64,000 nt of DNA, taken from positions 372,001 through 436,000 of the forward strand of contig AP026139.1 in assembly GCA_030295235.1 (NCBI GenBank), read 5' to 3'. Position numbers and translations under genes: made by a program. This DNA comes from Fistulifera solaris (Eukaryota; Bacillariophyta; Bacillariophyceae; Naviculales; Stauroneidaceae). The notes beneath the pieces are model-generated. The model had not been told where the DNA came from. It worked only from the letters and a program-made list of their open reading frames with translations, and made no database searches. Positions 43,937 to 54,904 of the stretch are shown one piece after another; position 1 is the first letter of the stretch, and every line of letters begins with the position of its first letter.

Positions 43937-46761
43937 ATGAGATTCCCGGCATCCACCCTCACGACCGCTTTGTTGTGCATGTCTCGTTCGGCTGCCTTTG
44001 TGGTGGCCAAGAGAGGGGCTTCTGTATCGTCGGTGTGTCGTCGTTCTCTCGTGCCCTGGCAACTGCCGCACATGATGACGGTATGTCATCTTTCTACGAC
44101 CAGCACTAATAACAATCAGAATGTAGATTCTCTACCAACTTCGAAACCAATCGAAGTCTTTCGCAAAGACTATCAACCATTACCCTACAAGGTCGATACC
44201 ATTGAACTCGATATTCAGTTGGAACCTCGGAAAACGACCATTACCACCCAAATGACCATCACCAGTTCATCCCAGACCATGACGCTCGATGGTGACCGCG
44301 ACGTTATTCAATTGCAACAAGTCGAATTGAATGGAGTGCTGTTAAAAGAAGGAACCGATTATCAAGTCACGGCGTCCGCATTGACTCTCTTCCAACTTCC
44401 TCTCCATACGCCCTTTCAATTGACCACGAGAGTTACGACCATCCCCGAAGACAATACCGAATTGTCGGGACTCTATCAAGACAGTTCCGGAATGTATTGT
44501 ACCCAAATGGAAGCCATGGGATTTCGACGTTTCACCTACATGGCCGATCGTCCCGATCAAATGGCGACATTTGCGCGAGTGCGCATCGAAGCCGATGCAC
44601 ACCAGTATCCTATACTACTCAGTAATGGCAATTTGGTCGAACAAGGGTCCTGCGAAAACAATACAAACCGACATTACGCCATTTGGCAAGATCCGTTTCC
44701 GAAACCGACCTATTTGTTTGCCATGGTGGCCGGGAATCTCGGTGTCTTACAAGATTCCTACACGACAAAATCTGGACGTCACGTCGATTTGCAAATTTTT
44801 GCGGAACCGCATCAAACTCATTTACTACAATATGCCATGCAATCGCTCAAGAGAGCGATGCAATGGGATGAAGACCGATACGGGTTGGAATATGATTTGG
44901 ATTTGTACAACATTGTGGCGGTAGATTCCTTCAATATGGGTGCCATGGAAAACAAGGGATTGAATGTCTTTAACACGGCCTATGTATTGGCGGATCCGGC
45001 CACGGCGACCGACACCGATTTTGAACGGGTCGAAAGTGTCATTGGACACGAATATTTTCACAATTGGACGGGCAATCGTGTCACGTGCCGCGATTGGTTT
45101 CAGCTCACGCTCAAGGAAGGATTGACGGTCTTTCGGGACCAAGAATTCTCGGCCGATATGAACAGTGCGGCCGTGAACCGGATTGAAAATGTCCGCGCCT
45201 TGCGGGGTCGCCAATTTGCCGAAGATGCTGGACCCATGGCACATCCCATTCGTCCCGAAAGTTATATCAGTATGGATAATTTCTATACGGCCACGGTGTA
45301 TTCGAAAGGAGCCGAAGTCATACGGATGTATCAAACGATTCTCGGTGTGGAAGGTTTCAATCAAGGATTGAAACTCTATTTGGAACGTCACGATGGACAA
45401 GCGGTCACGTGTGATGATTTTCTACAAGCCATGGCGGATGCGAATCAAGACATTGATTTGACATTGTTTCGTCGATGGTATTCGACACCCGGCACTCCGG
45501 TCGTCAAGTACCGGGGAGAATGGAACGAGAATGGGACGTATCAATTGCATTTGGAGCAGGAAACCAGTGATGGGGATCCCTTGCACATTCCTGTTTCGGT
45601 GGGTTTGTTGGATCACGCCACGGGGAAGGAGGTGGTGTCGACCCAGGTTCTCAATTTGAAAGAGTCTCAACAAACCTTTACGTTTTCCGATTTGGCCGGA
45701 CCGGTCGTACCCTCCATTCTTCGTACGTTTTCGGCTCCGGTCAAGCTGGTACCTTTGGAAAAAGACAACGAATCGTCGGTATTGGCGTTCTTGGCCGCAC
45801 ACGACACGGACGGATTCAATCGTTGGGAAGCCGTACAACGATTGTACACGAGTTTGATTTTTCATCATTTGCCTTCAAAAGAAGAGTCGTCGTCCACTTG
45901 GAATTACGTCGAACAAGCCTTTGCACGTACTTTGGATACTTGCTTGGACAACAGTGATTACTCCATTTCTGCCTATGTATTGACTTTGCCTTCCGAATCG
46001 ACTTTGGCCGAAGAGATGGATGTGATTGATCCGATCGGATTGCACCAGGCTCGTTCTACCGTCAAACAGCAACTTGCTCGGCGTTTCCAATCGGTGTTGA
46101 TGGAAAAGTATTCCGCATTGACCGAGTTGTTGTCACAGACCAAGGAATTGAAATTTGATGCCACATCGATTGGTTTACGCCGTTTGCGCAACGTTTTGCT
46201 CGATTACTTGTGTTCGTTGAAAGATACTCCGGAAGAATGTGACCAGGCGGCGCAATGGGCCATGAATCACTATCAGGCCGCCACGGGCATGACGGATCAA
46301 ATGGCCGGTTTGTCTGCGTTGGTGTCCATCGACAATCCGTTCCGTCAAGATGCTTTGGATCAATTTTATCAGCAAGCCGTCGGTAATTCCTTGGTCTTGA
46401 ACAAATGGTTTACCGTTCAAGCTCTCGCTAGTACTCCGACTAGTTTGGAAACCATTCAGAAATTGTATCAGCATCCCGACTTTACCTTAAAAATCCCAAT
46501 CGCGTCCGGGCCCTCGTGGGTGCTTTCACGATGAATGCGGTAGCCTTTCATCAACCGGCCGGCTATCAGTTTTTGGGTGACGTCTTGTTGGAAGTCGATG
46601 CGTTGAATCCTCAACTCAGTAGTCGATTGGCTTCCCCACTCCTTCCATGGCGCAAATACGTGTCCGGACCGTTGATGAAGGAACAATTGGAACGACTGTT
46701 GGCGCAACCGAAGCTGAGTGATGATTTGTACGAAATTGTGAGTCGGGGATTGAAAGAATAA
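43937..46761 (+). CDS. Aminopeptidase N, bacterial PepN type (family M1), with presequence
   Basis: A zinc metallopeptidase that removes N-terminal residues. About 941 residues. The N-terminal 60 residues are basic and Ser/Thr-rich with RSAAFVVAKRG, consistent with organelle import (plastid or mitochondrion; not decisive). The catalytic part has FNMGAMENKGLNVFN and the zinc motif VIGHEYFHNWTGNRVTC, with the third ligand in LKEGLTVFRDQEFS. The C-terminal helical domain ends in NPNRVRALVGAF-like sequence and YQFLGDVLLEVDALNPQ, which are diagnostic of the E. coli PepN subfamily rather than animal APN. The frame steps at A5 46489-46493; six A join DFTLK to NPNRVRALVGAFTMN. No intron is seen. Confidence 0.93.
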
Positions 46762-47052
46762 AAAGGGAGTATAGTTTTTAGGGTTGTAGAACACCTAGTA
46801 GAGAATTTGCTGAATCATCATTGTTGTTGTGTTGATGTTCTATTGTCCTTTTATCTAACTGAGAGGCCATCAACCCTAGATGGAACGTGCTTCTTGTCGT
46901 AGCGTTACAACTAAAACAAGGGAGACAACTATTTTTGTTGCGATGCATGTCCCTAAAACATCATTCTTTGATCTTCCTTCAACAAAAGTTTACCAGCTTT
47001 CATTCATTTACAAAGTAGTAAAATGGATTCACTGCTCTATTATTGACACAAA

Positions 47053-48479
47053 ATGCTAGTTTGGACGTTTCTGGTGGTATTCGGGTGTCTCCTGATTTGT
47101 AATAGTAGTGTCATTTTACCACAATCATCGCTGTCCTACGCCCGACAAGTACGTTGTTTGCAAGGACACGATGCTGCGGCACCATTGTATCAGTCCCAAC
47201 TTGAACATAATCCATACGATGGAACAACCGCGACACGGTTGGCCGCCAGTCCTTGGGCAGTGCAGCGTTTACAACAAATTGGTCACTTTCCAGACACCGA
47301 AATGATACGAACACTGTTGCAAGAAGCCAATTATACCAGTGCCGCCGTGAATGCTGTATTGGGGACTCATCGAGCATGTCCTTGTCCCGTGTACATCAAA
47401 CCCGCCATGGCTGGTCAAACAAATTGGACGATTACGCACGAAAAGTTGACCACACCCGTGTCCGTCTTGGTAGCACTTTTGTTGTTGGGATTGGCGGTGC
47501 CTCGCGCATCCTTGCCCGATGAGCAGCAGTGGCTAAAGACAGGTATTGTGGTTCCGTGTGACTTCGATCCGTCTTTGGTGATTGCGTATGCTTCCCTCTA
47601 TCCTTTCGATTTACCAACGGGAGAGACTCTCTATTTTGTCACGGATTGGCATCCGCACGTCTTATCGACGACGCGTTTTGTTGAAAACGAAGAACCCGTC
47701 ATGTATTTAGGACCAGATTCCTTGGCCTTGGCGCAACACTTTATTCTGACGCTCGAGGATAAAGTCGAACAGTGGTTGGATTTGTGTACTGGATCGGGCA
47801 TCCAAGCCATACTAACGGTGAAGAGACAATTGTGTCAACACGTCATTTGTGTCGATGTCAATCCCAGGGCTCTCCGCTTGGCGGCATTCAATGCCCGATT
47901 GAATCAAATCGAGGATGCGCAAATTACTTTTTTACAAAAAGATTTGTTGCAAGACGATCGTCTAGAGGGAAACTACCAAGTCATCACCGCCAATCCGCCC
48001 TTTTGCCAGTTCCACCGGACATTCCCGTCCATCGTCATGGTTGGTTCTCGTCGGGTGGTCCTTCCGGTGATGCTGTAGTGCAGGCGATTCTGCATCAAGC
48101 TCCCCATTTACTCGAACAGGGAGGGAAATTGGCCATGGTTTCGGAATTTTTTGCGACGAACGGTGTCTACACGCCGACAACATCCTTCGGACGAGCGCTC
48201 TTATTTACCAATGCCGTTCCCTTGTCAGTGACGGAATACGCGAGACGACGGGCGGATTCGGCACAAGAATATCGCATCTGGTGTGATCATTTGGCCGACT
48301 ATGACCGCATGTCTCCCGGTCTCTTGTTCTTGCACCATATCCCTCGGAAGCTATGGAAACACGTATTGGTTCCTGCCTCGTCGCAGGGATCTCTCTGGAC
48401 TCCGGGGAATACGAACGCCATTCAATTCACGCGAGAATGTTCCCAGCAATACTTGGGTTGGTTTCGATCATATAGATAG
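47053..48479 (+). CDS. Class I SAM-dependent methyltransferase with hydrophobic leader
   Basis: About 475 residues. The Rossmann motifs are clear in the C-terminal half: motif I WLDLCTGSGIQAI, motif II VICVDVNPRALRLAAFNARL, and motif IV ANPPFLPVP, the NPPF pattern of enzymes that methylate amide or ring nitrogens (PrmC/HemK, N6-adenine and 16S m2G families). The N-terminal 25 residues look like a signal peptide or anchor (MLVWTFLVVFGCLLICNSS), and the region before the catalytic domain is unfamiliar (YTSAAVNAVLGTHR). The frame steps at TTTT 48001-48004 exactly inside motif IV; five T complete it. The substrate is unknown; a protein or RNA target is equally plausible. Confidence 0.8.
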
Positions 48480-48576
48480 ATTAGAAATTTTGTTCAATAA
48501 TGGTGCTACGTAAATCTGTATTACAGTCGATCCATCACAAACACACGGATTGGTTCACCGAAAATATGAGTAAGGT

Positions 48577-49422
48577 TTAGCGAAGCATGGAAAACAAAAC
48601 AGTGACTGCTTTCAGGGAATCGTGATGATTTGGTTGTTTGTCTGTCACGTGTCTCTTTTTCAGCCCTCTCACTGCTCCATTTTTTTTTATTATTTGTTCT
48701 TCTACTTCTTCTTCTTTTTTCAATAATAAGTCACGATGATAATAATCTTGTAGAATTTCTTGAGCTTCTACCGCCAAATGCCACTCGATGCGTGTTTGAT
48801 ACATACGGGTCGTCGTCGATGGTTCTTGATAATAGTAGGCTTGTACGTACTGTGCATGGGGTTGTAATAGAGCATGAATTTGTTGCAACGTGGATTGATA
48901 ATAATATTGCCAAGTCTTTGTCGTCGTCGAGACGGAATCATCTTGAATCATGGTCGACGACGAAAAGGCGGTAGCCGTGTCTTGTGCTACTTGCAACAAT
49001 TGTAAAATTAGTACTTCGGCTTGATCCAAATCGGTATAGATTGTATCGCGTTGTTGACACCGTTGTTGTAGTTCGGTCATTCGACTTTCCTTCGTCGTTG
49101 TGGGTGGTGATGATTTTGGTGATGATTGTGGTGGCTCGAGGATGGTGGTTTCGGTCGGTCGTGCCGCCATGGCCGCGAATTTGTCGCGTTTGGGTAAAGT
49201 CGGTATTGTTGCTGTTATAGTGGTGTTTGTAGTGGTGGTGGTGGTGAGTTCCTCCTCCTCCTCCTCCTCCTCCTCCTCCTCCTCATCCTCATCATTATCT
49301 TTGGTAGCCATTGGGTCATGTCGTCGTCGTCCTTCTTCCGCTTGAGCTGCCTGTTGCTGTTGTCGAGCGGCCATGGCGGCCAATTTGTCTGTCTTGCGTG
49401 GTGGTGGTGGTACATGGGACAT
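48577..49422 (-). CDS. Unknown acidic protein with repeated DKxAAMAAR motif
   Basis: A 281-residue protein starting MSHVPPPPRKTDKLAAMAAR. The motif DKLAAMAAR recurs as DKFAAMAAR near residue 80. Between them is a Glu tract coded by CTC/GAG triplets (49251-49289) and a Thr-rich stretch. The second half is predicted helical: TELQQRCQQRDTIYTDLDQA, LLQVAQDTATAF, then YYQSTLQQIHALLQPHAQYV and a basic tail. No family is recognised. The open frame runs to 49521 but the extra 33 residues are a hydrophobic leader with no ATG support near the motif; both starts are possible. The frame is intact. Confidence 0.6.
   Translation of the reverse strand: MSHVPPPPRKTDKLAAMAARQQQQAAQAEEGRRRHDPMATKDNDEDEEEEEEEEEEEELTTTTTTNTTITATIPTLPKRDKFAAMAARPTETTILEPPQSSPKSSPPTTTKESRMTELQQRCQQRDTIYTDLDQAEVLILQLLQVAQDTATAFSSSTMIQDDSVSTTTKTWQYYYQSTLQQIHALLQPHAQYVQAYYYQEPSTTTRMYQTRIEWHLAVEAQEILQDYYHRDLLLKKEEEVEEQIIKKNGAVRGLKKRHVTDKQPNHHDSLKAVTVLFSMLR
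49251..49289. repeat. CTC triplet repeat
   Basis: Twelve or more CTC units, coding polyglutamate on the minus strand. Confidence 0.9.
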
Positions 49423-49928
49423 TGTCAAGGAGATTGAAAATAAAGATGAAACAAAACAAACCAACCAACAAAAAGAAAGAAAGAAGAACGAAAGGTCGAA
49501 ACACACGGTTCTGGCTGACACCGAACGATGTTAAGTGAACACAGGGTCATGGTTACTGCCGTTTTCAGTTTTCATGCGTTTCCTTCTTTGTGAACTGGTG
49601 CGACATGAAACACAATCCGTTCGATGAATTCACAACGGAAAAAGAACATAATCTATATTATAATGGCATTCTTTGGGTGTGACTACTATATTGACTATTG
49701 ATCGAGAAAAATGTCCGAACGAAACGAGACAGCTTCTTTACTACTCCTCCGTAGTACTCCGGTATTAAAAAAAATTGATTTGAGAATGTGTTTCGTTTAT
49801 TTGTTTGATTTTTTCGAACCATCGATGACTCAAGCCTATGTTGTTGCCATGGAATATTCTTGTTGAATACTCACTCGTAGGCTTCATCGCACAATCATCT
49901 TGAAATAGTAATAGTAATAATAATAATA
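49423..49928. promoter_or_regulatory. Divergent spacer upstream of the first TMEM184-like gene
   Basis: 506 bases. AT-rich, ending in an AATAATAATAAT run directly before the ATG at 49929. No gene supported. Confidence 0.4.
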
Positions 49929-52003
49929 ATGATTAGTAATCCGCAAGATGACGAGTTACCCAAGAAAATGACGAGGAGTCCTTCTCGACAATCGCAAGCC
50001 ACCAATATACCTCTCGGCATACGAGCGAATCTGCAAATTTCTTTGCATCATAATGAAAATAATGACGACAACGACGACGACGACAACGATCCGAAGAACG
50101 ATGATGATAATGATGATAATGATGATCAACAGCCACTATTGTTATCGACAAATGTACCCGTACGACCACGAAGACGTCGTAGACGAAGGAATCATCATCC
50201 ACTATTACCGATGGAAGATCCTCCGTCATCGGCTGATTGGAGTCGGCGGATACCGTGGAACTGTTTGCGTCTGATCGGGAGACTGGTGGTATGGACCATC
50301 ATTTTGAGCTTGGTACTTGCCGTCGTTTGGCATTCGTACGAATTGCACAAACACAAGTACGTACCCGTCTACTACTAGAGAGAAAGAAAGACAGAGACTA
50401 ATAATGCCTTTTTTCTTTCATGTCTTTTTCGTTCTCACACCTCTTGTTCTTCTTCTTTTGCCAGAACGGAACCCATCAAAATTGCCTGGTTCAGTGCCGG
50501 AGCCTTTGTCTTACTCACATTCCCCATTGCCATGTACGGTATCATTATGCATTTGTCGCATTACAACCAACCGCTCACACAAATGTACATTGTCCGCATC
50601 TTGTGGATGGTCCCCATTTATTCGATTGAATCCTGGTTGGCGATGCGCTTTCATGAACACGCCATCTATATTGAGACGTTACGTGACTTTTACGAATCCT
50701 ACGTGCTCTATTCGTTCCTCCAATTTTTAATTCAAGTTTTGGGAGGAGAAGAATCTCTTATATTATTGCTCAAAGACAAATCACCGACCCGGGGATTTCA
50801 TATGTGGGGTTTACAGTTCTGTTTAAAACCGTGGATTATGGGACAACCGGTCCGTAAAACGGTCGGTCGATCGGTCAAACGCGTCCATTGGATGTCTCCT
50901 TTCTATAAACGATGCAAATTTGGAGTCTTGCAATATGTTTTACTCAAATTCCTTTCGGCGATTGTGGTCTTGTTGTTGGAATGGAAAGGTCGTTACAAAG
51001 AAGGAGACTTTTCCTGGTCCAGTGGCTATCTCTATATTTGTATTGTCACGAATTTGTCTCAATGCTGGGCTCTTTATTGCATGATTTTCTTTTATTATGC
51101 CACAAAAATGAATTGGCACCGATCCGGCCCGTGGGAAAATTTTTGTCCGTGAAGGCCTTGGTCTTTTTCACGTGGTGGCAATCGGTCGTTTTGGCGATAC
51201 TGTATCAGTGGGGAATGATCCCGGAACAGTTGGTGAATTTGGAACAAAACTATACGGAAGAAGATGCGGCCAAGGGAATTCAAGATTATTTGATATGCAT
51301 CGAAATGTTTGCGGCGGCATTGGTCCACAGCTTTGTCTTTCCGCATACCGAGTATTTGTCGCACGCTGTCCGGGCCCGGAATCGCGCATTACAACGGAAT
51401 CATCAGGGGGAGGACTCTCATCCGACGGGGAAATGGAAATCGCGACGATTGGGTCGAAGCAAATTTCGTCCTCAATCGTATTCGAGAAATTGGGTCAAAG
51501 ACGATGCCAGTAAGTCGTCGAACGGCATTGAATTGGCATCCTTTGAATCCGCGGTGGATGCCCGGTCGATTGAGACATGGGAAGACTCCTCGATGTGGCA
51601 AAATATACAACCCCAACAGGAAGAACCTCGTTCACGAACCTGCAGTTTGGAGGATCCTTGGGAATTTTCGCCGCATCAGGAAATGGACGTTCCTCGGGCG
51701 GAAGCACTGTCACCCGTGCGGGACGATTCACACCAAGTGGACGATGATGATTCGGCCAGTGAAGGCGACGATGAATACACCAGTAGTGAAGGAGATGACG
51801 GTGATGAACCGGAAAAGACTGGCTTTATTCGGGCGTTGATTGATTCGGCGATTCCGCGTGATCTCGGAGACAGTACACTGGGCATTGTGAAAGGTGATTA
51901 TCATGTCGAGAAGAAGACACTACTCAGTGTCGCCGCTACATCCGATCAATACGATCTTTTTGCAATGAAGAGACTACTACCGCGCAAAGAAATCCCGCCG
52001 TGA
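49929..52003 (+). CDS. TMEM184/DUF300 (OSTalpha-like) membrane protein, copy 1
   Basis: A seven-pass membrane protein of about 655 residues. DUF300 proteins are related to the organic solute transporter alpha and, in plants, to vacuolar LAZ1. The first 90 residues are Asp/Asn- and then Arg-rich; membrane segments follow (LVVWTIILSLVLAVVW, IAWFSAGAFVLLTFPIAM and others) with hallmarks VRILWMVPIYSIESWLA, YETYVLY-like FYESYVLYSFLQFLIQVLGG and KFGVLQYVLLKF. The long tail is acidic and ends with GIVKGDYHVEKKTLL and SDQYDLF. The intron 50357-50464 joins LHKHK to TEPIKIAWF. The frame steps at A5 51104-51108; six A give ATKNELAPIRPVGKF. It is followed by a paralogue on the same strand. Confidence 0.88.
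50357..50464 (+). other. Intron in TMEM184-like copy 1
   Basis: GTACGT donor and CTTTTGCCAG acceptor, 108 bases, phase 2, at the same codon as in the second copy. Confidence 0.85.
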
Positions 52004-52632
52004 ATCAGGAGTATTATGAGAGGAGTGTCTTAGTCTATGTTGTCGGACAAACGATGGATGTCTAGAAAATTTTATCTCGCGAGGCAATACACACCTACAG
52101 TCGATGCGGCCGGCTAGGCGGAATGTACGCAGTTCAGCTAGACGCCATCGACCATAATCATCCGATCATGTAGCGATGGTCACAAACCTATACCTGCACG
52201 TGACAAGCCATCGTTAATGTCGATGCCTCAACCGTTGTTGTAATAGCCAGCAACGCACAAAACAGGAACCTAATCGACGTTTTGTTGAGTATGATTTAAT
52301 CAACAGCGGATTGAAGCACATTAACTATGACGTATTTTTGACCTATCTTGGCTAGAGGGCGGAGTGGATGTTTTTGTAGTTTCTTGGCAAAAAAATGAAG
52401 GAGGTCAACTCGGAACGTGCCAGGTGTGATTGTTTGGATTTTTTCGTCCCTAGCCCGATCCATTGTATCGTGCGCGCGCGGCTGGTTTCGCGTTGCCGTC
52501 CATAAAATTTGCCCTCGACAACAACAACACGTGATTTAATTTGAGTTTCATTGTTTACGAGAATAATTCCTCGGTTGGTGTTAAATGAAGTGACACAATC
52601 TCATCTAATTCAGTTAAATTGCGAACAGTATT
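52004..52632. other. Spacer between the two TMEM184-like genes
   Basis: 629 bases with the 3' end of copy 1 and the promoter of copy 2. No gene supported and no trace of a third copy. Confidence 0.45.
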
Positions 52633-54801
52633 ATGAGTGAAGCATTTCGTGTTAGGGAGAACTTTGACGAGAGTCGAAACAGCAATAGTAGCTTGACATC
52701 ACAAATCGACTCGACAACATCGAGTCCCATTCATCCTACAGCAATAAACTCCGACGAACGATCTGAATTATCGCAACAAGATGACAGTCAAGATGCTGAT
52801 GAAGAGACAGTACCGTTGACGTCGCAAGGTCCTTTATTAGAGAGTCAGCCCGCGACCCTCGATCCCCATCCCGTGATACGCTCGCGGAGTAAAAGTGCTA
52901 ATAACCAACGAAAGCGTCCAAAACGAAGACGAGCAAAAGATGCTGCTTCGGAATCACAAAAAGGATCCAAGTCTTGGATGCGCACGTGTTTATTGTGGTT
53001 TTGTCGAAATACTCGAGCGGTGCAGTCGACTCTTTCTTGTATGAACCTCTTGGCCCGTTTGCTGTTCTGGTCCTCTATGTTGGCGTCCGTTTTGGGAGTG
53101 TTTTGGTATTCGTATGAGCTCTACAATCATGGGTAAGTTTCACCGACAACAACACGTAGTAGTACTCAGGTTCCTACTGACTCATGTTTGGTTCAGAACG
53201 GAACCCCATTTGATTGCCTGGTTCAGTGCCGGTGCTTTTGTGTTACTCGGATTCCCGATATCAATGTACGGTATTGTGACACATCTGGCCAATTATAACC
53301 AACCGGATACGCAAATGTATGTTGTACGGATCCTGTGGATGGTTCCCATTTATTCGATTGAATCGTGGTTGGCGATGCGTTTTCACAAACAAGCCATCTA
53401 CATTGAGACGCTACGAGACTTTTACGAGTCTTATGTTCTCTATTCGTTTCTCCAATTCTTGATTCAAGTATTAGGCGGAGAAGAAGCGCTCGTATTGATG
53501 TTAAAAGATAAATCACCAACCCGAGGGTATCACATGTGGGGGTTGCAGTGGTGTGTGAAGCCTTGGATTATGGGTCAGCCGATTCGCAGGCCGTCCTTCA
53601 CACAAAGCGATCGAAACAACGGAACGAAACCTATACGTTGGGTCTCCCCCTTTTCATGCGCTGTAAATTGGGGGTTTTGCAGTATGTTTTGCTCAAGTTC
53701 CTCTGTGCTGTATCCGTCCTCATACTCGAATGGAAGGGCCTTTACCAGGATGGCGATTTCTCATGGCATTACGGCTACCTTTACATTTGCATCGTCACGA
53801 ATCTTTCTCAATGTTGGGCCCTTTATTGCTTGATTTTGTTTTATTTCGCCACCAAGAATGAGCTAGCGCCCATTCGGCCGGTCGGGAAATTTATGAGTGT
53901 CAAAGCATTGGTGTTTTTTACTTGGTGGCAATCTGTCATGATCGCTATTTTCGATCAGGCTGGGATGATACCGGAGCAGCTCGTAAATGTGGAGCAGGAT
54001 TGGACTACGGAAGATGTGGCAAAAGGATTTCAAGATTACTTGATTTGCATTGAAATGTTTATTGCTGCAGTGGTGCACTCATTTGTATTTCCGCACACTG
54101 AATACTCTCCCGACGCTGTCGTCGCCCGTCAGCAGGCCTCACAAGGCCACCACTCCGATTTGTCTCCAACGGGAAACGGTATCAGGAGATTTCGACGACG
54201 ATTGGGGCGCAACAAATTGTTTCCGGCGCAATACCATCGCATTCATCCTTACAAAGATAGTATCGGTAAGATATCGCCTGCACATTCAGGTTCTATGGTA
54301 GAAATGGCATCTCTCGGCTCTTCATCACCTCATGCGCTAGAAAGGGTGGAGGACCACATTCCTTGGCAAACGTTTCAACCGCAACAAGTCAATGGTTACA
54401 CTCAATACGTGGGGGATGAGGCTGATGCCCCGCCGATAGAAGCCGATCAGATGGACATAAATAATGGTTTGGGAAGAAAAGTACACGAGTGGTCAGCAAT
54501 TCCCGGTATTGTTGAATACAGCGATGACGAAGAAAATAATCCCTTAGATGACTCTAGCATAGATGACGAAGGAGAGAATAGCGATTCGCATGACTCACCG
54601 ATTGCCCGCCATAAACGTGGATTTGTTCGGGCGCTTCTCGAATCCGCTATTCCCACCGATCTAGGCAGTAGTACTATGGGAATCGTCAAAGGTGATTATC
54701 ACGTTGAAAAGAAGACTCTGCTTCATGTTGCAGCAGCGTCGGATCAGTACGATCTGTTCAACAAGCTGCGACGGAATACGCAAAAGACGACGAGCTCATG
54801 A
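52633..54801 (+). CDS. TMEM184/DUF300 (OSTalpha-like) membrane protein, copy 2
   Basis: About 701 residues, paralogous to the gene just upstream. The membrane core is closely similar (RILWMVPIYSIESWLAMRFH, ETLRDFYESYVLYSFLQF, KALVFFTWWQSV), while the first 130 residues (MSEAFRVRENFDESRNSNSS, with RKRPKRRRAKD) and the mid-tail differ. The tail ends with the shared FVRALLESAIPTDLG and GIVKGDYHVEKKTLL. The intron 53133-53196 is at the same position and phase as in copy 1 but shorter. The frame steps at TTTT 53651-53654; five T give WVSPFFMRCKLGVLQY. Codon usage differs from copy 1, so the duplication is old. Confidence 0.88.
53133..53196 (+). other. Intron in TMEM184-like copy 2
   Basis: GTAAGT donor and TTGGTTCAG acceptor, 64 bases, phase 2. 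Confidence 0.87.
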
Positions 54802-54904
54802 AATGAGTCGATATCATACATAAATGATGCGGAATGCGGGATGAAATTCTGTATTTATGGGGTGTTAAATTTAACGCGTAGCAATCAACGTTTTCTCCAC
54901 GTAG

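Noticed and set aside
44825-45400. Minus-strand open frame of 191 codons inside PepN
   Set aside because: Antisense shadow of a strongly conserved PepN segment holding the zinc motif.
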